34,848 nucleotides of DNA from Rheinheimera nanhaiensis E407-8 (lineage in GTDB: Bacteria; Pseudomonadota; Gammaproteobacteria; Enterobacterales; Alteromonadaceae): the NCBI RefSeq assembly GCF_000296695.1, contig NZ_BAFK01000030.1:1-34848 (forward strand). The letters run 5' to 3'. The translations under genes were made by a program, and so were the position numbers. Shown one piece after another: positions 8,220 through 16,009 of the stretch. The first letter of the stretch is position 1, and each line of letters begins with the position of its first letter. The notes beneath the pieces are model-generated. The model was not told the origin of the DNA, did not search any database, and was given only the letters and a program-made list of their open reading frames with translations.

Positions 8220-8576
8220 GTGTCACAAGGTTTTTACCGCATTGTTTGTCTGTTGTGCTTTTTGCTGGCAACGGCGGGGTTTTTAGCCGAGCTAAGCGGC
8301 CATAGAATTGGCGGCGGTATTGCTCATTTAGATAAAGTGGCACATTTTGGCATCTTTGCCGTCTTGTCAGCGCTGTTATGGAAAGGCTTTAAACTCAAAG
8401 CGCTGAACGCCTTTTTATTACTGGGTGCCTATGGCGGCGCTATCGAACTGGCGCAGCATTATTTTACCCGCCGCAGTGGCGACTGGTGGGATCTGCTGGC
8501 TGATGTTGGCGGCGTGGTCAGTTTTTATCTGGTACGGGCCCTGTGGCACCAAGTTCGCCCGCGCAGCGCCCGTTAA
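8220..8576 (+). CDS. VanZ-like small integral membrane protein
   Basis: The product is 118 residues from a GTG start that follows a GGGGGA ribosome site. The upstream frame back to 8139 lacks any signal, and the ATG at 8215 is out of frame. Three to four hydrophobic helices are visible, with a polar [11 protein letters not shown] segment after the first and a [27 protein letters not shown] segment (named here only by position, residues about 74-100) typical of VanZ-like proteins. In this family the acidic and histidine residues between helices are conserved. The biochemical role outside glycopeptide-resistance clusters is unknown. Its 3' end overlaps the panE-like gene by 34 bp. Confidence 0.8.
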   Translation: MSQGFYRIVCLLCFLLATAGFLAELSGHRIGGGIAHLDKVAHFGIFAVLSALLWKGFKLKALNAFLLLGAYGGAIELAQHYFTRRSGDWWDLLADVGGVVSFYLVRALWHQVRPRSAR

Positions 8577-9439
8577 GCTGGACCGTCGTCGGCAGCGGCG
8601 CTATAGGCTCGCTGGCCGCTTGCCGCCTGAAGCAGGCCGGTTATGCCGTTAGCCTGCATTTAAAGCAGCCCCGTAGCCATACCATTGATTTTGCCGGTAG
8701 TCAGTTACACTTCCCCGCAGCCACACCGCCCTTTACTGCGGTGCTCATTCCGGTAAAAAGCTATGCCGTTATCGACGCTGTGCAAAGCCTGCTGCCGCAT
8801 TTAACCTCCAATGCCCAGCTGGTGCTCAGCCACAATGGCATGGGCACGCTGGAGCACATTTTACCGTTATTGGCTCCCAGCCAGGGCCTGTGGTTTTTAA
8901 CCACGACCCATGGCGCATTAAAACAGCAGCATAGCCTATTACATACCGGTCAGGGCCAGAGTGTACTATCGGCATTAAATGTCGCCGCTAAGGCTTATAC
9001 GCCAGCGGTATTGCCGGCGATGGAGACCGCGCTGGGGCCGGTTACGCTGGTTGACGATATCACGCCGTTTTTATGGCAAAAACTGGCGATAAACGCCGCG
9101 ATAAATCCGCTGACGGCCATTTATAACTGTCGTAATGGCGCGCTGTTACAAGCGCAATTTGAGCCTTTATTAACGGCGGCGATAACAGAGGTGCAGCAAG
9201 TGGCTGCGGCGTGCGGTGTGGTAATGGACGACAGCCTGCAGCAAAAAGTACTGCAGGTTATTGCTGCTACAGCAGAAAATTTTTCGTCAATGCAGCAGGA
9301 CATTGCCAATAAACGCCGCACTGAGATAGAGGCAATCAACGGCTACGTGGTACAACAAGCGGCACGCTTTGGCATAGCAGTACCGCACAACAATAACATG
9401 CTCGCTCAAGTACTGCGCTTGAGCAGCGCCTGCAGTTAA
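8543..9439 (+). CDS. panE: 2-dehydropantoate 2-reductase family protein (PanE-like)
   Basis: Reduces ketopantoate to pantoate with NADPH on the pathway to coenzyme A. The 298-residue protein has an N-terminal nucleotide motif VVGSGAIGSLAA, a VKSY lysine segment, SHNGMG, the catalytic-lysine segment KLAINAAINPLTA, and the C-terminal TEIEAINGY with the substrate-binding glutamate. These are the family landmarks. The start is GTG inside the VanZ-like frame (34-bp overlap); no other start codon lies before the Rossmann motif, and no clear ribosome site is seen, so coupled translation is likely. Several ApbA/PanE paralogues act on other substrates, so pantothenate synthesis is probable rather than certain. 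It converges on thiI with a 10-bp gap. Confidence 0.87.
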   Translation: MAPSSPAQRPLSWTVVGSGAIGSLAACRLKQAGYAVSLHLKQPRSHTIDFAGSQLHFPAATPPFTAVLIPVKSYAVIDAVQSLLPHLTSNAQLVLSHNGMGTLEHILPLLAPSQGLWFLTTTHGALKQQHSLLHTGQGQSVLSALNVAAKAYTPAVLPAMETALGPVTLVDDITPFLWQKLAINAAINPLTAIYNCRNGALLQAQFEPLLTAAITEVQQVAAACGVVMDDSLQQKVLQVIAATAENFSSMQQDIANKRRTEIEAINGYVVQQAARFGIAVPHNNNMLAQVLRLSSACS

Positions 9440-9449
9440 CCAGCCAGCA

Positions 9450-10907
9450 TTAAGGCCGGTATACTGCCACATTGTTAAAGCCCTGCTCCTGCAGCACCAC
9501 CGCCTGCAGCCGGCTCATTACGCCGCGCTCACAATAGCAGTAATACTGCCGGCTCTGATCCAGGCTGCTAAATTGGGAGGCCAGACGGAAAAACGGCAGC
9601 TCAATTACGCTATGGCCGGCCACCGTCAACGGTTTAAGCTCGGTTTCTTCCGGGCTGCGAATATCCAGCACCACCGCATCAGCGGGTAGTTGCGCCAGCT
9701 CGGTCACCACATGCGCTTGTTGCTCGGCCTGATACTCCACGGTGCGGATATCCAGCACTTTGGCGTCTTCCACCACCTGCTGCAGCACAGTAAAGTCAAA
9801 CTGTTGTTCGCTGGCTTCTACCGCCGTTAATACCGCGTTGACAGTGGGTTTATTAGAGATCACCCCGCAGTATTCCGGCATGCTCTTGGCAATATCATCG
9901 GCGCCAATCTTACGCGCCATATCAATAATTTCCTGCTTATCCTGGTAGATCAGCGGCCGTAAAATCAGCGTGTCGGTTACCCGGTCAATCACATTTAAAT
10001 TGGTAATGGTCTGGCTGGACACCTGGCCGATGCTCTCACCGGTCACCAAGGCTTTAATGCCCAGGCGGTCGGCGACCTGGCTGGCGGCGCGCATCATCAT
10101 GCGCTTTAGCACCACGCCCATCAGGCCGTTGTCGATGTTTTCCAGGATCTGCTCTACTACCGGCGCAAAGTTAACACTGACAAACTTAACCCGGTGCGAC
10201 AGGCTGTATTTTTGCCAGATATAAAACGCCATCTCACGCACGCCGGCTTCGTGGGCCGCGCCGCCTAAATTAAAAAACAAATAATGGGTGCGCAGCCCCT
10301 TGCGGATCATCAGGTAACTGGCCACTGCCGAGTCATAGCCGCCTGAGATTAGCGATAACACATCTGACTGTGACGGCAGCGGAAAGCCGCCCATGCCCTG
10401 ATGCATCTGGCGCACCATGATCAGCAAATCTTTTTTGATCTCCAGCGCCACTACCGTATCCGGCTGTTTCAGCTGCACCCGGGCACTGGCGATATGCTGG
10501 TTTAAGCCACCGCCAATATAGCGCTCAGCTTCAATGGAGGTAAAATCGTGGTTACCGCTGCGCCGCACCCGTACACTAAAGCTTTTGTTAGCAAGCTTGG
10601 GGCCATAAACCGCCAGCACCTGCTCAAAAATATCGTGCAGTGAGCTGAATTGACTGGATTGCATTTCAGCGAAATTAACAATGCCCGGAATACAGCTTAA
10701 GCGTTCGATCAGCCTTTGCCGCACCGCAGCATCATCGCTGTCGCAGCGCACCGTCAGGTGATCAAAATTGTTGTTCACCTCTATCTGCTGGTGCACCTGC
10801 AGTAAAATGGTTTTCAGGTTACGCTCAAGCAGCAGTGTCTGACGCTTACGCACCGACTTACTTTTAATGGCGATTTCAGGGTGAAGTTTTATTAAAAATT
10901 CAATCAT
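9450..10907 (-). CDS. thiI: tRNA uridine 4-sulfurtransferase / thiazole sulfur carrier enzyme
   Basis: Makes 4-thiouridine at tRNA position 8 and passes sulfur into thiamine thiazole synthesis. The product is 485 residues from ATG 10907 (conserved MIEFLIKLHPEIAIKSK). It carries an N-terminal ferredoxin-like plus THUMP region, the ATP PP-loop SGGYDSAVASYL, a PEYCGVISNKPTV segment whose cysteine matches E. coli Cys344, and a C-terminal rhodanese domain with CERGVMSRLQ, whose Cys459 corresponds to E. coli Cys456. No Shine-Dalgarno is evident. A five-codon-longer form starting at TTG 10922 is possible but less likely. A TATAAT -10 element lies 40-46 bp upstream. Confidence 0.96.
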   Translation of the reverse strand: MIEFLIKLHPEIAIKSKSVRKRQTLLLERNLKTILLQVHQQIEVNNNFDHLTVRCDSDDAAVRQRLIERLSCIPGIVNFAEMQSSQFSSLHDIFEQVLAVYGPKLANKSFSVRVRRSGNHDFTSIEAERYIGGGLNQHIASARVQLKQPDTVVALEIKKDLLIMVRQMHQGMGGFPLPSQSDVLSLISGGYDSAVASYLMIRKGLRTHYLFFNLGGAAHEAGVREMAFYIWQKYSLSHRVKFVSVNFAPVVEQILENIDNGLMGVVLKRMMMRAASQVADRLGIKALVTGESIGQVSSQTITNLNVIDRVTDTLILRPLIYQDKQEIIDMARKIGADDIAKSMPEYCGVISNKPTVNAVLTAVEASEQQFDFTVLQQVVEDAKVLDIRTVEYQAEQQAHVVTELAQLPADAVVLDIRSPEETELKPLTVAGHSVIELPFFRLASQFSSLDQSRQYYCYCERGVMSRLQAVVLQEQGFNNVAVYRP

Positions 10908-10939
10908 GGGGCGACAGCACAAGGTAGCAGGAAAAAAAG

Positions 10940-11005
10940 TGGCGCAGATTATAGCGGAACTTTAGCCCAAGACCTAATTTGGCCCTACCACCTTCTTCTG
11001 CGCCA
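10940..11005 (-). promoter_or_regulatory. thiI promoter region inside a long-loop inverted repeat
   Basis: On the minus strand a perfect -10 TATAAT (10948-10953) lies upstream of thiI; no convincing -35 is seen. Around it TGGCGCAGA (10997-11005) and TCTGCGCCA (10940-10948) form a 9-bp inverted repeat with a 48-nt loop, followed by C and seven T. The structure could be a poor terminator for pomAB or a coincidence. Confidence 0.4.
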
Positions 11006-11019
11006 GTGCTGTTTTTAGG

Positions 11020-11976
11020 TTACGGCTGTGCCGGCCCTTCCAGGCTAATGGGCTCAGACTCTTTGGCTTTACCCTGCATAATGGAGATTTCCACCCGCCG
11101 GTTGCGGCGGCGGTTAAGCTCAGAGTCATTCGGCACCAAAGGCTTGGTATCGGCATGCCCTGCTACCACCAGCCGGGTGCGATCAAAGCCCGGCGCTTTA
11201 ATCATTTCAGTGGCGACCGACACCGCCCGTTTCGCCGACAGATCCCAGTTATTACTGTGCAGCTCATCCGATACCTGAATATCATCAGTATGCCCGGTAA
11301 CCGTTATTTCGCCCGGTACCTCGTTTAACAAGGTGCCAATGCGCTGGATAATGGGTTTAAAGCGCGGCTGCAAAAATGACGAGCCCGAAGGGAAAGAGCC
11401 ATTTTCGCGGATGCGGATAATAATTTGCTGGCCTAACGATTCCAGCTCTATAGCACCATCGACGATTTGCTTTTCCAGCTGCTCTGCCAGCTTCTTCACC
11501 ATTTCATTGGTTTGCTCTTGCTGAGCTTGCGCCTGCGCTTCGGCCGCCGCCGACTCACCGTCCATAATTTCTTCGGCATTACTCACCGACTGGCCACCGC
11601 TTAAATCTTCGCGCTGCTCCTGACGGCCACCGGCCGAGTCCTCTTCACCGGCCTGAAACTCTATTACTTGCTGGGTAATTTCAATGGTTTGCTGCTGCAG
11701 CGTTTCAATAGGTGTGGGGTCCGGCCGGCCGGGACGAAACTCCATCGCAATTACGCTGGTGCCTTTGGGGATATCTTCCACCTCAATTTTATTTTGCACA
11801 CCAAAGGCAAACTTCATCGAGCCGGCAATTTGCTTAAATTTCAGTACATCCATTTCGGAAAACGCTAACAGCAGTACGAAAAAGCACATCAGCAGCGCCA
11901 TTAAATCAGCAAAGGTGCCCATATATTGTGGTAAGCCCGGTGGCGGGCATTTACACTCTTGTGCATCATCGCTCAT
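11020..11976 (-). CDS. pomB: Flagellar motor stator protein PomB (MotB family)
   Basis: The peptidoglycan-anchored half of the sodium-type stator, which with PomA converts ion flow into torque. The 318-residue protein has a short cytoplasmic start, one membrane helix with the ion-binding aspartate in TFADLMALLMCFF at residue 24 (the same number as in Vibrio PomB), a plug/linker rich in Gln and Glu (about 110-180), and a C-terminal OmpA-like domain with VTGHTDD and NRRRNRRVEI for peptidoglycan. It starts 3 bp after the pomA stop, so they are co-translated. The proline- and cysteine-bearing N-terminus (ECKCPPPGLP) agrees with the Pom rather than the Mot type. Sodium coupling is inferred from similarity. 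Confidence 0.95.
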   Translation of the reverse strand: MSDDAQECKCPPPGLPQYMGTFADLMALLMCFFVLLLAFSEMDVLKFKQIAGSMKFAFGVQNKIEVEDIPKGTSVIAMEFRPGRPDPTPIETLQQQTIEITQQVIEFQAGEEDSAGGRQEQREDLSGGQSVSNAEEIMDGESAAAEAQAQAQQEQTNEMVKKLAEQLEKQIVDGAIELESLGQQIIIRIRENGSFPSGSSFLQPRFKPIIQRIGTLLNEVPGEITVTGHTDDIQVSDELHSNNWDLSAKRAVSVATEMIKAPGFDRTRLVVAGHADTKPLVPNDSELNRRRNRRVEISIMQGKAKESEPISLEGPAQP

Positions 11977-11979
11977 GGT

Positions 11980-12747
11980 TTACTCCGCTGCAGCCGGTTC
12001 ACGCTTACCTTGCGCCAGATAATTGCGCAATATGCCTTCAATAACTTTCGGGTTCTGGCCGTCCTGAATACCCAAAATAGCGTCTAAAATAAGTTGGTTA
12101 TTAGTCTTTTCCTGCTGATTGCGAATGGCCAGCTTATCGGCCAGCGGGATGGCAATAATGTTGGCAATAAAAGCACCGTACAAGGTGGTAAGTAGTGCCA
12201 CCGCCATTGCAGGGCCGATAGCTTTGGGGTCATCCATATTGGATAGCATTGCCACCAAACCAATCAGCGTACCTATCATACCCATTGCCGGAGCAACGTC
12301 ACCTAAGCTTTTAAAAATGGCAATGGCATTTTCATGGCGTTTTTCGGTCAGGCTAATGTCTTTTAACAGCGTCGCCCGCACCACATCAGCATCGTGGCCA
12401 TCTACCAGCATATTGACGCCTTTTTGCATAAAGGCATTGGGAATGTCGGCTTCTTCCAGGGCTAAAAAGCCGCCTTTGCGGGCCGAGTCAGCCAGCTGTA
12501 CCGCTTTTTCAATCAGCTCTTCCGGCGCTTCAATTTTAAACATAAAGGCTTTTGCGGCCGCTTTACCTGAGCCAAAAAACTGGCCAAGGGTAAATTTTGA
12601 GATCACCACGAAAATAGACCCGCCAAACACAATAAGCACCGATACTGTGTCAGCAAACATGCCAGGTGCACCATTACTGCCGAGAATCATTGCCATCACA
12701 ACAAAACCAATAGCACCTAACATACCGACCAGGGTAGCCAAATCCAC
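11980..12747 (-). CDS. pomA: Flagellar motor stator protein PomA (MotA family)
   Basis: The four-helix partner of PomB. From the GTG at 12745-12747 the product is 255 residues, close to Vibrio PomA; this start follows AAGGAG by 6 bp and gives the family N-terminus (DLATLVGMLGAIGFVVMAM). A frame that begins 21 bp earlier has its ribosome site inside the coding part and is rejected. Two N-terminal helices, a charged cytoplasmic loop (about 60-150, including residues that contact the rotor FliG), and two C-terminal helices with the GDVAPAMGMIGTLIGLV signature are visible. A FliA-like promoter lies upstream. Confidence 0.95.
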   Translation of the reverse strand: MDLATLVGMLGAIGFVVMAMILGSNGAPGMFADTVSVLIVFGGSIFVVISKFTLGQFFGSGKAAAKAFMFKIEAPEELIEKAVQLADSARKGGFLALEEADIPNAFMQKGVNMLVDGHDADVVRATLLKDISLTEKRHENAIAIFKSLGDVAPAMGMIGTLIGLVAMLSNMDDPKAIGPAMAVALLTTLYGAFIANIIAIPLADKLAIRNQQEKTNNQLILDAILGIQDGQNPKVIEGILRNYLAQGKREPAAAE

Positions 12748-12815
12748 GTTATTCTCCTTATTTACCACACTGCAGTGTTCACTACTGACGTCAGTTTATC
12801 TTAGACGATAGCTGT

Positions 12816-12842
12816 TTATCGACAAAAGCGGTTAATGATTAA
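12816..12842 (-). promoter_or_regulatory. FliA (sigma28)-like promoter for pomAB
   Basis: Minus-strand TTAA (12839-12842), 15 bp, then GTCGATAA (12816-12823). Against the sigma28 consensus TAAA-N15-GCCGATAA the -10 matches in 7 of 8 and the -35 core in 3 of 4. Placement, about 60-70 bp upstream of the pomA start, fits a late flagellar gene. Confidence 0.6.
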
Positions 12843-12946
12843 GTATAAATTGCGGGAAATTATCAATTTAGCCTTTCACATCCGCTTTCTGATTGACCAT
12901 AATAGCCTGCTAAGGTACCTTTGCGCACACTTTTGTCGGGGGTGGT

Positions 12947-13192
12947 ATGAGCAGGAAAAAAGCTGATTTAAGCCAGTTTGAGCAAAGCCTGACTGAGCTT
13001 GAACAGATAGTACAGCAGTTAGAACAAGGGGAACTGTCACTGGATCAGTCCTTACAACAGTTTGAACGTGGCATTACCCTGGCCCGACACAGCCAGCAGT
13101 TGCTGCAACATGCCGAGCAAAAAGTACAGATCCTGATGCAGCAACAACAGCAGGAAACCTTGCTGCCATTTGAACCAGAGCAGGAAAACTAA
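12947..13192 (+). CDS. xseB: Exodeoxyribonuclease VII small subunit
   Basis: Small subunit of exonuclease VII, which degrades single-stranded DNA with XseA. The 81-residue protein has the family pattern: [20 protein letters not shown], a [13 protein letters not shown] segment and a helical hairpin with coiled-coil character, ending in a Gln-rich, acidic tail. The ATG is preceded by GGGGGTGG. It is the first gene of a xseB-ispA-dxs operon, a conserved gammaproteobacterial order. Its TAA lies 1 bp before the ispA GTG. Confidence 0.95.
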   Translation: MSRKKADLSQFEQSLTELEQIVQQLEQGELSLDQSLQQFERGITLARHSQQLLQHAEQKVQILMQQQQQETLLPFEPEQEN

Positions 13193-13193
13193 G

Positions 13194-14081
13194 GTGTTAC
13201 CAGCCAATTTGCCGCGTTACCAACAGCGGGTAGAACAGCACCTGCAAAGCGTGATTAACCAACTCCCCCGCACCGATGAGCGGCTACTGTCAGCCATGTC
13301 GTACAGCTTGTTATTGGGTGGTAAACGGGTACGGCCTTTCTTAGTTTACAGCTGTGGTACCCTGCTCGGTGCCAGCTTAACCGATTTGGACGGCCCGGCC
13401 GCAGCGCTTGAAGCCTTGCACAGTTACTCGCTTATTCATGATGACTTACCGGCGATGGATAATGACGATCTGCGCCGCGGTAAGCCAACCTGTCACAAAG
13501 CTTTTGATGAGGCTACTGCCATTCTGGCAGGAGATGCGCTGCAAGCGCTGGCCTTTGATATACTGAGCCATCATCCGTATCAGCAGGTTGGCGCGCCTGC
13601 AGTGCTGCAGATGATACAAACACTGGCTCGCGCTGGCGGTTATGCCGGTATGTGCGGCGGTCAGGCGATTGATCTGGCACAAACTAACCAGCAAACCAGC
13701 CTGCACCAGCTGGAACAGATGCACCGGCTGAAAACCGGCGCCCTTATTGAAAACGCCGTAGAATTGGCCTGGTTATGCAGTCCTGAGCGGCAGAGCGCAG
13801 ATAAAGAGCACCTGCTGCAGTTTGCCCGTGCGCTGGGGCTGGCATTTCAGGTGCAGGATGATATTCTCGACATTGAAAGTGACACCCAAACACTGGGTAA
13901 GCCACAAGGCTCTGACAGTAAAGCCAACAAAGCGACTTACCCCGCCTTACTTGGGCTTGAACCGGCCAAAGCCAAAGCACAGCAATTATATCAGGATGCA
14001 TTGAACGCCCTGAGTAAACTACCGTATAACACTGATGAATTACGCAGTTTTGCGCAGTACATTATCGAACGCAGGTTTTAA
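13194..14081 (+). CDS. ispA: Farnesyl diphosphate synthase (geranyltranstransferase)
   Basis: Condenses IPP with DMAPP and GPP to make farnesyl diphosphate for undecaprenyl phosphate, quinones and haem side chains. The product is 295 residues from GTG 13194, 1 bp after the xseB stop. A TTG start at 13170 inside xseB would add eight residues, but AGGA upstream of 13194 favours the later start. First aspartate motif [10 protein letters not shown], second motif [10 protein letters not shown], and [11 protein letters not shown] near the N-terminus are all present. The residues before the first motif allow C15 chain length, consistent with IspA. It is followed by dxs after 14 bp. Confidence 0.95.
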   Translation: MLPANLPRYQQRVEQHLQSVINQLPRTDERLLSAMSYSLLLGGKRVRPFLVYSCGTLLGASLTDLDGPAAALEALHSYSLIHDDLPAMDNDDLRRGKPTCHKAFDEATAILAGDALQALAFDILSHHPYQQVGAPAVLQMIQTLARAGGYAGMCGGQAIDLAQTNQQTSLHQLEQMHRLKTGALIENAVELAWLCSPERQSADKEHLLQFARALGLAFQVQDDILDIESDTQTLGKPQGSDSKANKATYPALLGLEPAKAKAQQLYQDALNALSKLPYNTDELRSFAQYIIERRF

Positions 14082-14095
14082 CACAGGCAAGGATT

Positions 14096-15955
14096 ATGGC
14101 GTTAGATCTTAACGATTACCCGTTATTAGCCAAGGCTAATTTACCCGAACAGCTAAGACAGCTGTCGCAGGAGCAACTGCCCGCGCTCAGTGACGAGCTG
14201 CGTAGTTACCTATTACGCAGCGTAAGCCAGAGCAGCGGCCATTTTGCCTCGGGCTTGGGTACAGTCGAGCTGACAGTGGCGTTGCATTATGTGTATAACA
14301 CGCCGTTCGACCGCGTTATCTGGGATGTAGGCCATCAGGCTTACCCGCATAAAATTCTTACCGGCCGCGCCGAGCGTATGCACACCATCCGGCAAAAAGA
14401 TGGCCTGCACCCTTTCCCGTACCGGGAAGAAAGTGAATACGATGTACTGTCGGTCGGCCATTCCAGCACCTCAATCAGCGCAGCCCTTGGCATGGCGATT
14501 GCCGCACAGCAGGCGCGCAGCAACCGTAAAGTTGTTGCGGTGATAGGTGATGGCGCCATTACCGCCGGTATGGCCTTTGAGGCCTTGAACCACGCCGGTG
14601 AAGTACGCCCGGATATGCTGGTGATCTTAAACGACAACGAGATGTCCATTTCAGAAAATGTCGGCGCATTAAACCGCTATTTTGCCCGCATTTTATCTGG
14701 TAGCTTTTACACCAGCCTGCGTGAGGGCGGTAAAAAGATTTTAAGTGGGGTGCCGCCACTACATCAACTGGCCAGCCGCGCCGAAGAACATTTTAAAGGC
14801 ATGGTCACCCCGGGTACTTTCTTTGAAGAGCTGGGTTTTAACTACATAGGCCCGATAGATGGTCATGATGTGCTGGGGCTGGTCGATACCATCCGCAATA
14901 TGCGCAATTTAAAAGGGCCACAGCTGCTGCATATCGTGACGAAAAAAGGCAAAGGCTATGCGCCGGCAGAAGCCGATCCTATCGGTTATCATGCAGTGTC
15001 GAAATTTAACCCGGATGACGCGAAACAACCGGCAAAAAAAGCCAGTTTACCGACGTTTTCCAACATCTTTGGCAGCTGGATCTGCGACATGGCAGAGACA
15101 GATGAACGCTTACAAGCCATTACGCCGGCAATGCGCGAAGGCTCAGATTTAGTACGGTTTTCCAAAACCTACCCTAAACGCTATTTTGACGTGGCTATAG
15201 CCGAGCAGCATGCAGTAACGCTGGCGGCAGGCATGGCTATTGAAGGGTTAAAACCGGTCGTCGCCATTTATTCCAGCTTTTTGCAGCGCGGTTATGATCA
15301 ACTAATCCACGATGTGGCACTGCAACAGCTGGATGTATTATTCGCCATCGACCGCGCCGGTGTAGTAGGTGCTGATGGCCCTACCCATCAGGGCGCCTTT
15401 GATATCAGCTTTATGCGCTGCATTCCCAATATGCTGATTATGGTCCCGTCAGATGAAAACGAGTGCCGCCAGATGCTATATACCGGTTATCAGTATAAGG
15501 GCCCGGCCGCTGTGCGTTACCCCAGAGGCAGTGGTAACGGCGTTACACCAGACAAAGACATGCAGTTATTACCTATTGGCAAAGCAAAAACGCTACGAAG
15601 CGGCAGCAAGATTGCCATACTAGCCTTTGGCCCGCTGCTGGCGGCCTGTCAGCAAGCCGCTGAAGCGCTTGACGCAACGCTGGTGGATATGCGCTTTGTT
15701 AAACCCCTGGACGAAGCGTTATTAACTGAGTTAGCCAGCACGCATCCGCTCTTTGTCAGTGTCGAAGATAACGCCATTATGGGCGGTGCCGGCTCGGCTA
15801 TTAATGAATTTGTTGCCCGAAGCGCGCTTCAGGTGCGCTGTGTCAATCTGGGCTTACCCGATCAGTTTATTAAACATGGCAGCCAAGAGCAGATTTACGC
15901 TGAGCTGGGGCTGGATTCGGCAGGTATTCTCGCCAGTATCAAAGCGCTGTGTTAA
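14096..15955 (+). CDS. dxs: 1-deoxy-D-xylulose-5-phosphate synthase
   Basis: The first enzyme of the MEP isoprenoid pathway: pyruvate plus glyceraldehyde 3-phosphate to DXP, using thiamine diphosphate. DXP also feeds thiamine and pyridoxal synthesis. The full-length 619-residue protein has the [12 protein letters not shown] segment, the ThDP motif [18 protein letters not shown] with [10 protein letters not shown], a transketolase-like pyrimidine domain with [21 protein letters not shown], and a C-terminal domain. It is co-transcribed with ispA, whose substrate derives from this pathway, so both ends of FPP synthesis share one operon. Its last codons and stop lie inside a perfect hairpin. Confidence 0.97.
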   Translation: MALDLNDYPLLAKANLPEQLRQLSQEQLPALSDELRSYLLRSVSQSSGHFASGLGTVELTVALHYVYNTPFDRVIWDVGHQAYPHKILTGRAERMHTIRQKDGLHPFPYREESEYDVLSVGHSSTSISAALGMAIAAQQARSNRKVVAVIGDGAITAGMAFEALNHAGEVRPDMLVILNDNEMSISENVGALNRYFARILSGSFYTSLREGGKKILSGVPPLHQLASRAEEHFKGMVTPGTFFEELGFNYIGPIDGHDVLGLVDTIRNMRNLKGPQLLHIVTKKGKGYAPAEADPIGYHAVSKFNPDDAKQPAKKASLPTFSNIFGSWICDMAETDERLQAITPAMREGSDLVRFSKTYPKRYFDVAIAEQHAVTLAAGMAIEGLKPVVAIYSSFLQRGYDQLIHDVALQQLDVLFAIDRAGVVGADGPTHQGAFDISFMRCIPNMLIMVPSDENECRQMLYTGYQYKGPAAVRYPRGSGNGVTPDKDMQLLPIGKAKTLRSGSKIAILAFGPLLAACQQAAEALDATLVDMRFVKPLDEALLTELASTHPLFVSVEDNAIMGGAGSAINEFVARSALQVRCVNLGLPDQFIKHGSQEQIYAELGLDSAGILASIKALC

Positions 15956-15967
15956 CAGCGCTTTGAT
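15938..15967. terminator. Perfect hairpin spanning the dxs stop codon
   Basis: ATCAAAGCGCTG and CAGCGCTTTGAT form a perfect 12-bp stem with a 6-nt loop TGTTAA that holds the stop codon. No T-tract follows on either strand, so it may act as an RNA stabiliser or Rho-type end rather than an intrinsic terminator. It lies between convergent genes. Confidence 0.5.
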
Positions 15968-16009
15968 GAAGATACTTCAGTGTTAAACGCTATGGCTGCG
16001 CCACCACCT

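Noticed and set aside
9450..10907. TPP riboswitch near thiamine genes
   Set aside because: No THI-box pattern (CTGAGA with ACCTGATCTGG) is present upstream of thiI or thiL.
12119..12811. 230-codon open frame antisense to pomA
   Set aside because: Low-complexity product (rich in Ser, Ala, Ile, Pro) typical of the complement of a biased coding strand; no ribosome site or homology.
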